Of a stretch of 64,000 nucleotides of DNA, positions 17,266 through 29,811 are shown piece after piece (within the stretch, counting starts at the first letter, position 1; the number at the start of each line of letters is the position of its first letter). The stretch covers positions 2,232,001 through 2,296,000 of the forward strand of contig NZ_CBDDJA010000002.1 in assembly GCF_965229315.1 (NCBI RefSeq), in the 5' to 3' direction. A model generated the notes under the pieces. That model was given only the letters and a program-made list of their open reading frames with translations. It did no database searches and was not told where the DNA came from. The stretch comes from Pelomonas sp965229315. Lineage in GTDB: Bacteria > Pseudomonadota > Gammaproteobacteria > Burkholderiales > Burkholderiaceae_C. The position numbers were made by a program, and so were the translations under genes.

Positions 17266-18158
17266 GCGGGAAAGACCCCCGTCGACAGGTAGCGGTCGCC
17301 GCGGTCGCAGACGATGAAGACGATGGTGGCGTTCTCCACCGTCTTCGCCATCTGCAGTGCCACCCAGCAGGCGCCCGCCGCCGAGATGCCTGCGAACAGC
17401 CCTTCCTCGCGGGCCAGGCGCCGCGCCATGTCCTCGGCATCGTCCTGGCTCACCAGCACCAGTTCGTCCACACCGCTGGGGTCGTAGATCTTGGGCAGGT
17501 AGGCCTCGGGCCACTTGCGGATACCCGGAATGCGCGAACCCTCGGCCGGCTGCGCACCGACGATGCGCACGCCCGCGTGCTGCTCCTTCAGGTAGCGCGA
17601 CACGCCGGTGATGGTGCCCGTCGTGCCCATCGCGCTGACGAAGTGCGTGACGCGCCCGCCCGTGTCGCGCCAGATCTCGGGGCCGGTGGTCTCGTAGTGC
17701 ACGCGCGGGTTGTCGCCATTGGCGAACTGGTCCAGCACGCGGCCCTTGCCGTCGCCCGCCATCTGCTCGGCCAGGTCGCGGGCGTACTCCATGCCGCCGG
17801 TGCGCGGGGTCAGGATGAGTTCGGCGCCAAACGCCTTCATCGTCTGCGCGCGCTCGATGGACAGGTCCTCCGGCATGATGAGCACCATGCGGTAGCCGCG
17901 GATGGCCGCCGCCATGGCCAGCGCGATGCCGGTGTTGCCCGAAGTCGCCTCGATCAGCGTGTCGCCCGGCTTGATCTCGCCGCGCTCCTCGGCCCGCTTG
18001 ATCATGCTGATGGCCGGGCGGTCCTTCACCGAGCCGGCCGGGTTGTTGCCCTCCAGCTTGGCCAGGATCACGTTGCCGCGCGCATCGGGCCCCGGCAGCC
18101 GCTGCAGGCGCACCATGGGCGTCGCGCCGATGACGTCTTCGAGGGTCGGATAGCTCAT
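17262..18158 (-). CDS. cysM: Cysteine synthase B (O-acetylserine sulfhydrylase)
   Basis: 298 residues of the PLP fold type II family. The cofactor Lys45 lies in NPAGSVKDRPA, the phosphate-binding loop is SGNTGIALA, and the substrate loop includes GTTGTITGVSRYL. The YLPKIYDPSGVDE region is characteristic of CysM rather than CysK. It makes cysteine from O-acetylserine and sulfide or thiosulfate. It heads a short operon with the Nudix hydrolase and the TusA-like sulfurtransferase and starts about 90 bases from the divergent tRNA-Leu gene. Confidence 0.94.
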   Translation of the reverse strand: MSYPTLEDVIGATPMVRLQRLPGPDARGNVILAKLEGNNPAGSVKDRPAISMIKRAEERGEIKPGDTLIEATSGNTGIALAMAAAIRGYRMVLIMPEDLSIERAQTMKAFGAELILTPRTGGMEYARDLAEQMAGDGKGRVLDQFANGDNPRVHYETTGPEIWRDTGGRVTHFVSAMGTTGTITGVSRYLKEQHAGVRIVGAQPAEGSRIPGIRKWPEAYLPKIYDPSGVDELVLVSQDDAEDMARRLAREEGLFAGISAAGACWVALQMAKTVENATIVFIVCDRGDRYLSTGVFPA

Positions 18159-18250
18159 GGACACGGATTGTGGCAGCGGGATCCAAACCCGCGCCTTGTC
18201 GAGTGCATAATCCGCCCCTCGCGTGACAAGCGCGATGCTGTTTCCGACGG

Positions 18251-18335
18251 GCCCGGGTGGCGAAATCGGTAGACGCAGGGGACTCAAAATCCCCCGCCGC
18301 AAGGTGTGCCGGTTCGAGTCCGGCCCCGGGCACCA
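18251..18335 (+). tRNA. tRNA-Leu (CAA)
   Basis: 85 bases with encoded CCA. The acceptor stem pairs GCCCGGG with CCCGGGC. The anticodon stem GGGGA/TCCCC encloses the loop CTCAAAA, giving anticodon CAA at 18285-18287. A long variable arm with CGCCGCAAGGTG and the T-loop GGTTCGAGTCC mark it as a class II tRNA, and the D-loop reads TGGCGAAATCGGTAGACGC. Confidence 0.95.
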
Positions 18336-18489
18336 GAAGAGACAGCTGTTGGTGTATCGCGCTTGCCGCCGTGTCTGGCAAGCAACCGCTGGGCCGAGAC
18401 GGCATCCAGGCAGCTCCGTCCGACCCGATGCGGCGACGCGCGCATCGAACACCGCCCAGGCGTGTCGGCCACCCCCCGCGGCATCTCGC

Positions 18490-19905
18490 TCAGCGCCCCG
18501 GAGGTTCAGCGGCGGCAGTGTCCGACGCGCCGAAGGCCCCGTCGGGCGACGACTCCCACATCTGCAGCGTGAACTGCACCAGCGTGCCGCTTTGCGAGGA
18601 CCGGGCGCTGGCCGTGCCGCCATGCATCTTCGCGATGGCCGCGACGATGGCCAGGCCGAGACCGTGATTGCGGTCCGCGTTGGTGCGCGAGGGGTCGATG
18701 CGATAGAAGCGGTCGAACAGCCGCGGCAGGTGGGCCGCGGCGATGACCGGCCCGCGGTTGTGGACGCCGATGGACACGTGGCGGGGGTCCGCGCGGCCGA
18801 TCCGCACCTCGACCCGCGAGCCCTGCAGCGCGTAGCGCGCCGCGTTGCCGAGCAGGTTGGAGACCGCCCGCCGCACCAGCCCGGTGTCGACCGCCGCCTG
18901 CGCGTCACCCAGTACCCGCACCGTCAGCTGCGACTCCGCCAGCACGGCGTCGTGGTAGTCGACCACCTCGGCGACCAACCGGGCCATGCTGGCGGGCGGG
19001 GCCCGGCGTGCCGACGCGCCCCGCTCCGCGTTGGACAGGAACAGCATGTCCGCGACGATGACGGCGATGCGCCGCAGCTCCTCCAGGTTGGAGCTCAGCA
19101 CCTCGTGCAGTTCCGCCGCCGACCGGGGCCGGCGCAGCGCCACGTCGCAGCTGCCGATCAGGATGGACAGCGGGTTGTTCAACTCGTGCGCCACGTCGGC
19201 GTTGAAGGCCTCCATGTGCTGGTACGCGACCTGCAGCCGGTCCAGCAAGGCATTGAACTGCACCAGCAGCGGCTGGATTTCCTCGGACTGGCCGGCCAGG
19301 TCCAGGCGCTGGTCCAGATGACGCGCATCCAGCGTGGCGGTCTGGCGCGCCAGCGCATTCAGCGGCGCCAGCCCCTTCTTCACCAGCACGAAGCCCGAGG
19401 CCGACACCGCCAGCGTGCCGACCAGCGCCGTGGTCAGCAGCGTCCAGAACAGCCGGCTGAGCAGTTGCTCGTCGTTGCTCGTGTCGTAACCCAGCTCGAC
19501 CCACCCCGGCCCGCCCACCGCGGCGGACAGCGTCACCGGGAAGCCGACGCCTTTGTGCAGGGGCGCCATGCGCCGGCCCACGTTCCTCTCGAACACCGGC
19601 GCCCGCCCGGGCTGGCGCACGGCCAGGGACAGCTCGTCGTGCCCGGCCATGAAGTCGCTCAGCAGGTGGCGGATGCTGGCCAGGTCGTGCACGGCACCGC
19701 CCTCGTTGAGCAGCCGCTCGACGGCCACGCGCTTGTGCGCCAGCAGCTCGTCCTGCCGGTGGGCCAGCGTCAGGGCGATGACGACGTAGACCACCGCGCA
19801 CACCCCCCCCAGGCCCACCATGGTCTGCAGCGCGAAGAGGCGCGACAGCCGGCCGCGCAGGCTCGTGGCGCCCAGTGCGCCGGGCGCGGGCGACGGGGGC
19901 GTCAT
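18490..19905 (-). CDS. Sensor histidine kinase, heavy-metal type
   Basis: 471 residues: membrane helix about 29-48, periplasmic sensor of about 120 residues, second membrane helix about 180-200, HAMP, then HisKA and HATPase. The H-box reads DVAHELNNPLS, with NN where OmpR-type kinases usually have RT. N-box LLGNAARYA, an atypical G1 region (HNRGPVI) and G2 HGLGLAIVAAI follow. The start overlaps the regulator stop as ATGA. Gene order places it after czcA and its regulator, so it probably senses periplasmic zinc, cobalt or cadmium like CzcS/IrlS/CusS kinases. The metal itself is inferred from the pump type. Confidence 0.86.
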   Translation of the reverse strand: MTPPSPAPGALGATSLRGRLSRLFALQTMVGLGGVCAVVYVVIALTLAHRQDELLAHKRVAVERLLNEGGAVHDLASIRHLLSDFMAGHDELSLAVRQPGRAPVFERNVGRRMAPLHKGVGFPVTLSAAVGGPGWVELGYDTSNDEQLLSRLFWTLLTTALVGTLAVSASGFVLVKKGLAPLNALARQTATLDARHLDQRLDLAGQSEEIQPLLVQFNALLDRLQVAYQHMEAFNADVAHELNNPLSILIGSCDVALRRPRSAAELHEVLSSNLEELRRIAVIVADMLFLSNAERGASARRAPPASMARLVAEVVDYHDAVLAESQLTVRVLGDAQAAVDTGLVRRAVSNLLGNAARYALQGSRVEVRIGRADPRHVSIGVHNRGPVIAAAHLPRLFDRFYRIDPSRTNADRNHGLGLAIVAAIAKMHGGTASARSSQSGTLVQFTLQMWESSPDGAFGASDTAAAEPPGR

Positions 19906-20584
19906 GGCGCGCGGTCCTCCAGCACATAGCCCATGCCGCGCACCGTGTGCAGCAGCGGGCGCTCGAACGGCTGGTCCAGCTTGGCGCGCAGCCGGCGGAT
20001 GGCGACCTCGACGACGTTGGTCTCGCTGTCGAAATTCATGTCCCAGACCTGCTCGGCGATCTCGGTGCGCGACAGCACATGGCCTTGCCGGCGCAGCAGC
20101 AGCGCCAGCAGGCTGAACTCCTTGGGCGAGAGATCAAGCCGCTGGCCGGCCCGCATCGCCTTGCGGCGAACGGTGTCGACCTCCAGGTCCGCGACCTTGA
20201 ACTGCGTCGTCTCGGCCACCGTGCGCGCACCGCTGGCGCGGCGCAGCAGCACCTGGATGCGCGCGACCAGCTCCGAGAAGGCGAAGGGCTTGACCAGGTA
20301 GTCGTCGGCGCCGCCCTGCAGGCCGCGCACCCGGTCGTCGATCTGGCCGCGCGCCGTCAGCATCAGCACCGGCACCGCGCGGGTCTGGCGCAGCGCCGCG
20401 AGCAGCGCCAGACCATCGATGCCGGGCAGCATCCAGTCCAGCACGATCAGGTCGTAGTCGTGCACGGACGCCATGTGCAGGCCGTCCACACCGTTGTGGG
20501 CCACCTCGACCTGGTAGCCCTCCTCGGTCAGCCCCTTGCGCAGGTAGGCGGCCGCCTTGGCTTCATCTTCGACGACCAGCAGCT

Positions 20585-20588
<4 letters not shown>
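19902..20588 (-). CDS. OmpR-family metal-response regulator (CzcR/CusR-like)
   Basis: 228 residues. Receiver motifs: VEDEAKAA near the start, phospho-acceptor Asp in IVLDWMLPGIDG, LMLTARG and LVKPFAF; winged-helix domain ending in TVRGMGYVLED. The only sensible start is TTG at 20588, which overlaps the czcA stop as TTGA (reading MKLLVVEDE), since the open frame upstream runs into czcA. The sequence is close in form to CusR/CzcR/IrlR regulators that activate divergent or preceding metal-efflux operons. Here it is translationally coupled to czcA and to the kinase. Confidence 0.88.
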
Positions 20589-23773
<3,185 letters not shown>

Positions 23774-23784
23774 GGGCGTCCCGA

Positions 23785-25068
23785 TCAGTGCGCGTGGCTG
23801 GCCGAGGCCTTGCCCGCTTCGGACTTGATGACGAAGCTGCCGGCCGCGGCGTAGGGCCTGCCGGCACGCAGCCCCGACGTCACCTCCACCCGCTTGCCGT
23901 CGCTGCGGCCGAGTTCGACCGGCACGGGCGCGAAGCCGTTCGCCGTGCGCACGAAGACGACGGACTTGCCGTCCACGCTCTGCACGGCATCGGCCAAGAC
24001 CGCCACGGCGGCGGCCGCCTCACCGGCCGCGACCTCGACGTTCACGAACAGGCCCGGACGCCAGGCGTTGCCGGGGTTCTCCAGCACCACGCGCGCCTGC
24101 GCGGTGCGGGTCTGCTCACCGATCAGCGCGCCCACATAGGCCACCTGGCCGGTGACGCTCTGGTCGAACGCGCTGGCGCGGATGGTCACGCGCTCGCCGA
24201 TGCGCACCTGCGTCAGGTCGCGCGCCGGCACGCTGATCTGCGCCCACACCGAGCGCAGGTCGGACACGGTGAACACCTTGGCGTCGTCGCGCACCTGCTC
24301 GCCCAGCGCGATGTGCTTCTCGACGATGACGCCGTTGAACGGCGCACGCAGCTCGAAGCGGTTCAGCGCCGACGACTCGGGCGATGCCCCGAGCGCCTGG
24401 AGCTTCTGGCGCGCATTGGCCACGGCGATCTCGGCCTCGCGCCAGGCCTGCTCAGCCTGCTGCACATCCTGCTGCGGCGAGATGCGCTGCTCGAACAGCT
24501 GCTGCTCGCGTTCGTGGGTGGTGCGGGCCAGCTGCAGGCGCTTCTGGGCGGCCTGCAGTTCGGCGCGCTGGTCCGACACGGTGGGGCTGCTGATCACGGC
24601 GAGCAACTGGCCGCGCGTGACCTGCTGGCCCAGCGCGACCGGCACGGCTTCGACGACGCCGCCCACGCGCGGCACCACATGCGCCGTGCGGTCTTCGTTG
24701 AAGGCGATCTCGCCGGGCAGCGTCAGCGTCGAGCGCACCGTGGCCGGCCCGGCCGTCTCGATGACGATGCCCGCCGCCTTGATCTGCTCGGCAGACAGGC
24801 GCACTTCGCCCGTCTCTTCGTGGCCTTCGTCGGCGCCATGGCCTTCGCCCTCGGCATGCGGCTTGTGGCCCTGGACCTCGCCGTGGTGCTCGTCATCGTC
24901 GTGGCCACCGGCCTCGGCGTGCCCGGCGTCCGCGGGAGCGCCCGCGCCCATGCGCAGGATGGCAGCCGCTCCCGCGCCGCCCAGCAGCAGCACAACGGCG
25001 ATGGCGATCAGTTGCTTCCTGCCGAGCGCCGCGCGCAGCCTGGCCAGGGGTTGGTGGGTGTTGTTCAT
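23785..25068 (-). CDS. czcB: Periplasmic metal-efflux adaptor CzcB
   Basis: 427 residues from the ATG at 25068; a TTG at 25080 that overlaps the czcC stop (TTGA) is an alternative start and would add four residues. After an N-terminal membrane anchor (about 20-40) comes a segment with many His, Asp and Glu (about 50-90) typical of metal-binding CzcB proteins, then barrel-sandwich, helical hairpin and beta-barrel domains (NEDRTAHVVPRVGG, LRAPFNGVIVEK). It links CzcA to CzcC and probably hands periplasmic cations to the pump. Confidence 0.93.
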   Translation of the reverse strand: MNNTHQPLARLRAALGRKQLIAIAVVLLLGGAGAAAILRMGAGAPADAGHAEAGGHDDDEHHGEVQGHKPHAEGEGHGADEGHEETGEVRLSAEQIKAAGIVIETAGPATVRSTLTLPGEIAFNEDRTAHVVPRVGGVVEAVPVALGQQVTRGQLLAVISSPTVSDQRAELQAAQKRLQLARTTHEREQQLFEQRISPQQDVQQAEQAWREAEIAVANARQKLQALGASPESSALNRFELRAPFNGVIVEKHIALGEQVRDDAKVFTVSDLRSVWAQISVPARDLTQVRIGERVTIRASAFDQSVTGQVAYVGALIGEQTRTAQARVVLENPGNAWRPGLFVNVEVAAGEAAAAVAVLADAVQSVDGKSVVFVRTANGFAPVPVELGRSDGKRVEVTSGLRAGRPYAAAGSFVIKSEAGKASASHAH

Positions 25069-25076
25069 CGTCGCTC

Positions 25077-26384
25077 TCAAGGTTGGGTGCCCATCGCGGG
25101 GCGGTCGTTCGGGGTGCCGAGCTGCCGGTCGATCTCCGCGGCGTGGCGGTGGACCTGCGCCAGGGCGGCGTAGTACTGGCAGCGCACCTGCAGCCAGGTG
25201 CGCTGCGCGTCGAGGGCGTCCAGGAAGCTGAACTTGCCCAGCTCGAAGCCGGTGCGGGCCGCCTCGTAGGCGCTCTGCGCACCGGGCAGCACCTCGCGGC
25301 GCAGCGCGTCGACCTCGTCGCGGCGCGCCTGCAGCAGGTCGGCCAGCTGCAGCACCTCGGAGCGCACGCGCAGCGCCTCTGCCTGCGCCCGGGCCTGGGC
25401 GGCGTCCTTGCGCCGCAGCGCTTCGAGCTGCGCGCCCTGGTTGCGGTCGAAGAACGGCAGCGGGACGGACACGCTGATGACGGCCTGCGTGCGGCCCAGC
25501 TCCTGGGCGCGCTTGGCGCCCACGCCCACGGTCAGGTCGGGCACGCCCTGCGCACGGGCCAGCGTGTAGCCGGCGTCGGCCCGCTGGATCTCCATCTGCG
25601 CGCGGCGCACGCTGGGCGCATCCGCCAGCCGGGCCACGATGTCCACGGCCGACGGCGCCGGCGGCAGCACGTCGACCGGGCCGTCGAGCTGCTGAATGGC
25701 GCCTTCCTGCAGCCCCATCACCGCGGTCAGGCCGTGCAGCGCGGCCGAGCGTTCGGCCTGCGCCTGGCGCAGCTCGATGCGCGCGCTGGCCGCGGCGACG
25801 CGGGCGCGCGTCTCCTCGGTGGGCGACACCTTGCCGGCCGTGACCCGGCGCGCGGCGGCGTCGGCGCCGCTGGCGGCGATGCGCAGCGACTCCTCGGCCA
25901 CCTTGACCCGCTCCTGGGCGGTGAGCGCGTTGAAGAACGCCTGGATGGCGTCCGCACGCACGTCGGCGCGGCGGGCGGCCAGGTCCAGCGCCGCGATGTC
26001 CTGGCCGCGCTGCGCCAGTTCGACCCGCGCCGCGCGCTTGCCGCCCAGCTCCAGCGTCTGGCTCAGTTGAACGGTGGTGGTGCGCGTGGCCGAGCGGGTG
26101 TCTTCCTGCTCCACGCCCAGCACCGGGTTGGGCAGCAGGCCGGCCTGGCGCACGCTGCCGTCGCTGGCCGCCAGGTCGGCCGTGGCCGCCCGCAGCTGCG
26201 GATTGAGCTGCAGCGCCGTCTGCACGGCGGCCTCCAGCGTGACCGAGCCCGTGGGTGGCGCCGGGGTGGCCGGCGAGGCGACGCGGGCGTCAACGGCCGG
26301 CGCCTGGGGGGACGCCGGCGTCTGGGCCTGGGCGACGGATGTGATGAGTGCCGCGCATGCAAGCGGCACGAAGGTTCTGCGCAT
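25077..26384 (-). CDS. czcC: Outer-membrane channel CzcC
   Basis: 435 residues with a signal peptide ending in VAQAQ and a Pro/Ala linker, followed by two OEP repeats. The region GVGAKRAQELGRTQAVISVS and the helical hairpins around it are typical of the CzcC/CusC branch. It forms the outer-membrane exit duct of the Czc pump. It precedes czcB directly and follows the CzcI-like gene by about 100 bases. Confidence 0.92.
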   Translation of the reverse strand: MRRTFVPLACAALITSVAQAQTPASPQAPAVDARVASPATPAPPTGSVTLEAAVQTALQLNPQLRAATADLAASDGSVRQAGLLPNPVLGVEQEDTRSATRTTTVQLSQTLELGGKRAARVELAQRGQDIAALDLAARRADVRADAIQAFFNALTAQERVKVAEESLRIAASGADAAARRVTAGKVSPTEETRARVAAASARIELRQAQAERSAALHGLTAVMGLQEGAIQQLDGPVDVLPPAPSAVDIVARLADAPSVRRAQMEIQRADAGYTLARAQGVPDLTVGVGAKRAQELGRTQAVISVSVPLPFFDRNQGAQLEALRRKDAAQARAQAEALRVRSEVLQLADLLQARRDEVDALRREVLPGAQSAYEAARTGFELGKFSFLDALDAQRTWLQVRCQYYAALAQVHRHAAEIDRQLGTPNDRPAMGTQP

Positions 26385-26485
26385 CGAAAACTCCAGGGTT
26401 GCGGAAACAACTCGAAGAATTCGGCGAGGGCGGCGCGGTCAGGGCCGCGACAGGGAATGAGGGAGGAACCGCTGCGCTCGCCGAA

Positions 26486-26878
26486 TCAGGCGATGCGCCA
26501 CTTGGGCCGTTCATGGCGGTCGGGGCCGCGCGACTGGAAGGCCAGCAGGGGCCCGAAGTCGATGAAGACGTGCGCGGCCAGCGGGAGCTGCCCGGCCACC
26601 GGGACCATGGACTTGGCAACGCTCAGGTGGCAGTAGCCGCAGTCGTTGTCCGCGACGAGCTTGCCGCCCTTGGCGGCCGCCGCCTTGCCGGCGTGCTTCC
26701 CTGCGGTGCCGGCCTGCGCGTCACCCGGCTTGGCCTCGTGCTCGTGGGCATGGTGGCCGATGTGGGTCTTGGCCGCAGCCGCCTCATGCTGGCAATACGC
26801 CGCCGCTGCCGCCCAGCAGAACTGGACCGGCAGCATGAACAGCAGAAAGAGGGTCAGCCAGCGACGCATGGACCGCAT
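26486..26878 (-). CDS. czcI: CzcI-like metal-resistance protein
   Basis: 130 residues with a signal peptide (LFLLFMLPVQFCWAAAA) and, in the mature part, YCQHE, a His cluster HIGHHAHEHE and the pair CGYCH. These match the small periplasmic CzcI proteins that stand first in czcICBA operons and modulate metal response. It immediately precedes czcC. The C-terminal 40 residues are hydrophobic/neutral and of unknown role. Confidence 0.8.
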   Translation of the reverse strand: MRSMRRWLTLFLLFMLPVQFCWAAAAAYCQHEAAAAKTHIGHHAHEHEAKPGDAQAGTAGKHAGKAAAAKGGKLVADNDCGYCHLSVAKSMVPVAGQLPLAAHVFIDFGPLLAFQSRGPDRHERPKWRIA

Positions 26879-27027
26879 TGTCTATGGAACCTGTGAAGCC
26901 GGGGTGACGCCGCCGCGCCGCGCGTCGCGACAGGCGGTCGTCTTGCCTGCCGAGGCTGGCGACGTGCCCCGGGAGGGCGACTGGCCGCGGCGATGGCATC
27001 GCGCTCGTCGCGGCCCGGCCCGGGCGA

Positions 27028-27387
27028 TCAGCCGCGCTCGGCTTCGCTGCGGGAGACGTAGACCACGAAGGGCTGGTCGATGAAGCCGGCCGGGGCGATG
27101 GTGCGCAGGTCGACGGCGCGGTGGTTGGCCGAGTCGAACTTCCAGACGAAGGTCTTGCCGCCCTTCTGGAAGGCCACGGTCTCGCCGCAGTTCACGTTCG
27201 ACGCCTTCTCGGTGTCGACGTTGATGACGCGCCCGGGCTGGCCCGCAGCGACGGCGGCGACGTCAGCGGCAAGGCCGTGCTGCGACCGGCCGTTGACCAT
27301 GCGGTCGGCACCCGCGGCCGCCTGGGCGGCGCCCACGGCGACCAGCAGGCTGACGAGCAGGGAAGACTTGGACATGACGCGGTTCAT
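27028..27387 (-). CDS. CzcE-family periplasmic metal-binding protein
   Basis: 119 residues from the ATG at 27387, chosen because AGGAGT lies six bases before it; an in-frame start 13 codons upstream is unlikely. A signal peptide ends near AQAAAGA. The mature part has the CzcE pattern: NVNCGETVAFQKGGKTFVWKF, an aspartate-leucine strand (AVDLRTIAPAGF) and the final VYVSRSEAE. CzcE of Cupriavidus binds copper in the periplasm. It is upstream of czcI on the same strand, with 150 bases between, so it could be expressed alone or with the operon. Confidence 0.78.
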   Translation of the reverse strand: MNRVMSKSSLLVSLLVAVGAAQAAAGADRMVNGRSQHGLAADVAAVAAGQPGRVINVDTEKASNVNCGETVAFQKGGKTFVWKFDSANHRAVDLRTIAPAGFIDQPFVVYVSRSEAERG

Positions 27388-27592
27388 GGGGACTCCTTCA
27401 ATGAACGGGCGACTCGATGGAGCCACCTGCTGCGTTCACCATGGGCACCAATGTAGAAAGCCGACGCCGACGGGAGCCCTGCCTTCAAAATGACAAATTG
27501 GTCATCTGGGGCGGGCCGGCAGTGCGAGCCGGCAGCGCGAGCCGGCAGCAGAGTCGCTCCGTCGACTTGGCCCTGGCCGTGAACGCCCCAGG

Positions 27593-28981
27593 CTAAGGCA
27601 ACAGCCCGCCGTCGGCCTTCCGCGGACGCTCGGCCCATGGCACGGTCGAATCCCGATGCTCGATCAAGGGCCGGGGTTCAAACCGTCGCTCGGTGAGGCC
27701 GGGCCTGGCCAGCGGCCAGCCGCCTGCGTCCGCGTCGTCCACCAGCAGCACGTGGGTGTCCTGCACGAACTGGTCCGCCAATCGTTCCGCCTCGGCGCGG
27801 GTGGGCGCCGTCGTCATCACGTAGCCGATGCGGTCGGCGTTCTCGATCGGCGGGCGCACGCGCTGGCCGGGGCGCTTGAGCAGTTCGACGCAGCGCAGCC
27901 CGGCATGCCGGTGGGGCGGCAGCACCACGCGCGCCAGGGTCCCGGGCCTGGGCGCCACGATCCAGCGCGTCGCCGCCACCCCGGATTCCGCCCGGCGCGG
28001 CCGTGGCGCGGGCTGGCGCCCCAGGTGGACATCGATCAGGTCGGCATGCACGGAGCGGCCCAGCGCATAGTCCAGCAGCCGCGGGATCTTGGCGCCCACC
28101 AGCCGGGCATTGACCTCGATCAGGCGCGGCCCGTCCGCGGTCAGCATGACCTCGGTGTGCGTGGCGCCGCAATCGAACCCGACCGCGTCCAGCACCGCGA
28201 AGACGTAGCGCCGGATCGTGTCGAAGGCCGGCGTGTCGGCCTGGAAGCAGCCCCCCGAGATGGCGAGCGACGGCAGCTCGAAGCACTGTTTTTCATTCAC
28301 GCCCAGCAGGCGGTGTTCGCCTTTGACGGTGAGCGTGTCGCAGCCGACCACCACACCGTGCATGTACCGCTCCACCAGCAGGCGGTCATTGGCGTGCACG
28401 CCCAGCCCGTAGTCGGCGCGGCAGGGCAGGAGGCCGTCCAGCGGGCTGAGCAGCGGGTCCAGGTCGGTCGCGTGCCGCAGCACGACGATGTTCTGCGAGC
28501 CATAGCCGTCGGCCGGCTTGATGAGTACCGGCAGCCCGAGTCGATCGACCGCGGCGCGGATGGCCGGGTTGGTCTCGGCCAGCGCGAAGTCCGGTTGCGC
28601 CATGCCATGGGCCGCCAGCCGCTGGCGCACGCTGAACTTGTCGCGCAGCAGCGCGGCGGTCTGCGGCGAGATGTGCGCCAGCCCCAGGCGCTGCGCCAGC
28701 CGCGCCGCCTCGACCAGCCGGATGTCGATCAGGCAGATCACCGCGTCGATGGCGCGGCGCTCGTGCTGCCGCAGGACGGCCGCCTCGACGGCGGCGTCAT
28801 CGAAGCCCGGCACTTCGATGACGGCATCCGCGAGCGTCAGGGCGACCCCGGCAACGGGCTGCGAGTCGTACATCGCACGGGACTCGCACAGGAACGTGAA
28901 AGCGTGCCCTTGTTCGAGCGCCGCGCTCAGGATGTCGGTGTCGTTGCCGCCCGGCAGTTCGATGACGAGGAGATGGGCCAT
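27593..28981 (-). CDS. ATP-grasp domain protein
   Basis: 462 residues starting at MAHLLVIELPGGND. Residues 1-110 form a Rossmann-like preATP-grasp domain; LRDKFSVRQRLAAHG and PVLIKPADGYGSQNIVVL mark the ATP-binding lobes, and HTEVMLTADGPRLIEVNARL supplies the metal-binding Glu/Asn pair. The family makes acyl-phosphate intermediates and ligates an amine or thiol, as in dipeptide, carnosine or amino-acid ligases. The substrate is unknown. It is followed by no biosynthetic partner and preceded by a small unknown gene on the same strand 174 bases away. Confidence 0.78.
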   Translation of the reverse strand: MAHLLVIELPGGNDTDILSAALEQGHAFTFLCESRAMYDSQPVAGVALTLADAVIEVPGFDDAAVEAAVLRQHERRAIDAVICLIDIRLVEAARLAQRLGLAHISPQTAALLRDKFSVRQRLAAHGMAQPDFALAETNPAIRAAVDRLGLPVLIKPADGYGSQNIVVLRHATDLDPLLSPLDGLLPCRADYGLGVHANDRLLVERYMHGVVVGCDTLTVKGEHRLLGVNEKQCFELPSLAISGGCFQADTPAFDTIRRYVFAVLDAVGFDCGATHTEVMLTADGPRLIEVNARLVGAKIPRLLDYALGRSVHADLIDVHLGRQPAPRPRRAESGVAATRWIVAPRPGTLARVVLPPHRHAGLRCVELLKRPGQRVRPPIENADRIGYVMTTAPTRAEAERLADQFVQDTHVLLVDDADAGGWPLARPGLTERRFEPRPLIEHRDSTVPWAERPRKADGGLLP

Positions 28982-29155
28982 GGAGGTGCTGCCTTTGTGC
29001 GTGTTCAGGAGATCTCGGCGAGCCGCAGGCCCATCACGCAAGTGGCCGAGCGGGGGTGGTGGCCGTGGATCTGGCGACGCCTGCGCGATGCGCCTGGGTA
29101 TCGCGCAACCGCTCGCCGTCGAGGCCGGCGATGGGGCCGAGATGGCGCACGGCGC

Positions 29156-29533
29156 TCAGGCGGTCAGGTTGATGATCGTGCCCTGTCCAGCCGGCGCGGG
29201 TGCCGGCGCGGCGGGGACGCCCGCCGTCACGGGCTGTGCGCCATGGTGCCCGTGAAGATGGCCGCTGCGCTGGGCCTGCAAGGCCTGACCGGCCTGCTGT
29301 GCCGCGCTGAGATCACCGCTCTGCAGCGCCTGGCCCAACTGGGACAGGGGGCTGTCCGCGCCGAGGGCCTTGCCGGCAGTCAGGTTGGCGAAGGCCTTCT
29401 GCGCGCTCGCGAGGTCGCCGGATTTCAGCGACGAGAACAGGTCCTTGAAATCCTGTTGACGCTGCTGCATGGTGGCCACGCCCGATGTCAGGCTGGTTGA
29501 GGCCGCTGAGGAACCATTGATGCGCATGCCCAT
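29156..29533 (-). CDS. Small unknown protein, paralogue A
   Basis: 125 residues, not recognised. It is clearly related to the protein at 29812-30174: both start MGM-(R/K)-I, have a QQRQQ-x-FK segment, the motif LQSGDL-x-x-AQQA and a Gly/Ala/Pro-rich tail ending in a hydrophobic N-x-x-A. Here the middle holds two related helical repeats (SLKSGDLASAQKAF and ALQSGDLSAAQQAG). A His stretch (HLHGHHG) precedes the tail. No signal peptide or membrane segment. The two paralogues are divergently transcribed with 278 bases between. The repeat unit looks like a helical hairpin suited to protein-protein contact; the function is unknown. Confidence 0.7.
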   Translation of the reverse strand: MGMRINGSSAASTSLTSGVATMQQRQQDFKDLFSSLKSGDLASAQKAFANLTAGKALGADSPLSQLGQALQSGDLSAAQQAGQALQAQRSGHLHGHHGAQPVTAGVPAAPAPAPAGQGTIINLTA

Positions 29534-29811
29534 GGGGTACTCCAGTTGGGGTGGTGTCCGCCGGGCTTGAAGATGCCCGGCGTGGACAAGGGAATGCTGA
29601 GCTTGTGCGGCGGGATGGATGGGCCGATATGGCGCACGTCCGGCGCGCAGTTCGCCGCGGAGAAACCCCGTCGATACAAGCGTTCACGATGCTTCACCGA
29701 GTAAAGGTTTCTCCCCTCGTGTCAGCTCCGCCGCGCGGCGGTCGAAAACGGGAACGTGGCTCGGCACACCTGATCAATCCTCGTTCAGGACCGCGGCCCA
29801 GGAGAAGCACC
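29534..29811. other. Divergent intergenic region between paralogues A and B
   Basis: 278 bases. It holds a 17-base element (29621-29637, GGGCCGATATGGCGCAC) that recurs upstream of the ATP-grasp gene. On the plus side AGGAG sits seven bases before the paralogue B start. No convincing -35/-10 pair or good copy of the island's palindrome was found. Confidence 0.5.

Noticed and set aside
16729..18405. Single large frame joining the Nudix protein with upstream sequence
   Set aside because: The upstream part is antisense-like overlap with cysM. The Nudix start at 17265 overlaps the cysM stop as ATGA.
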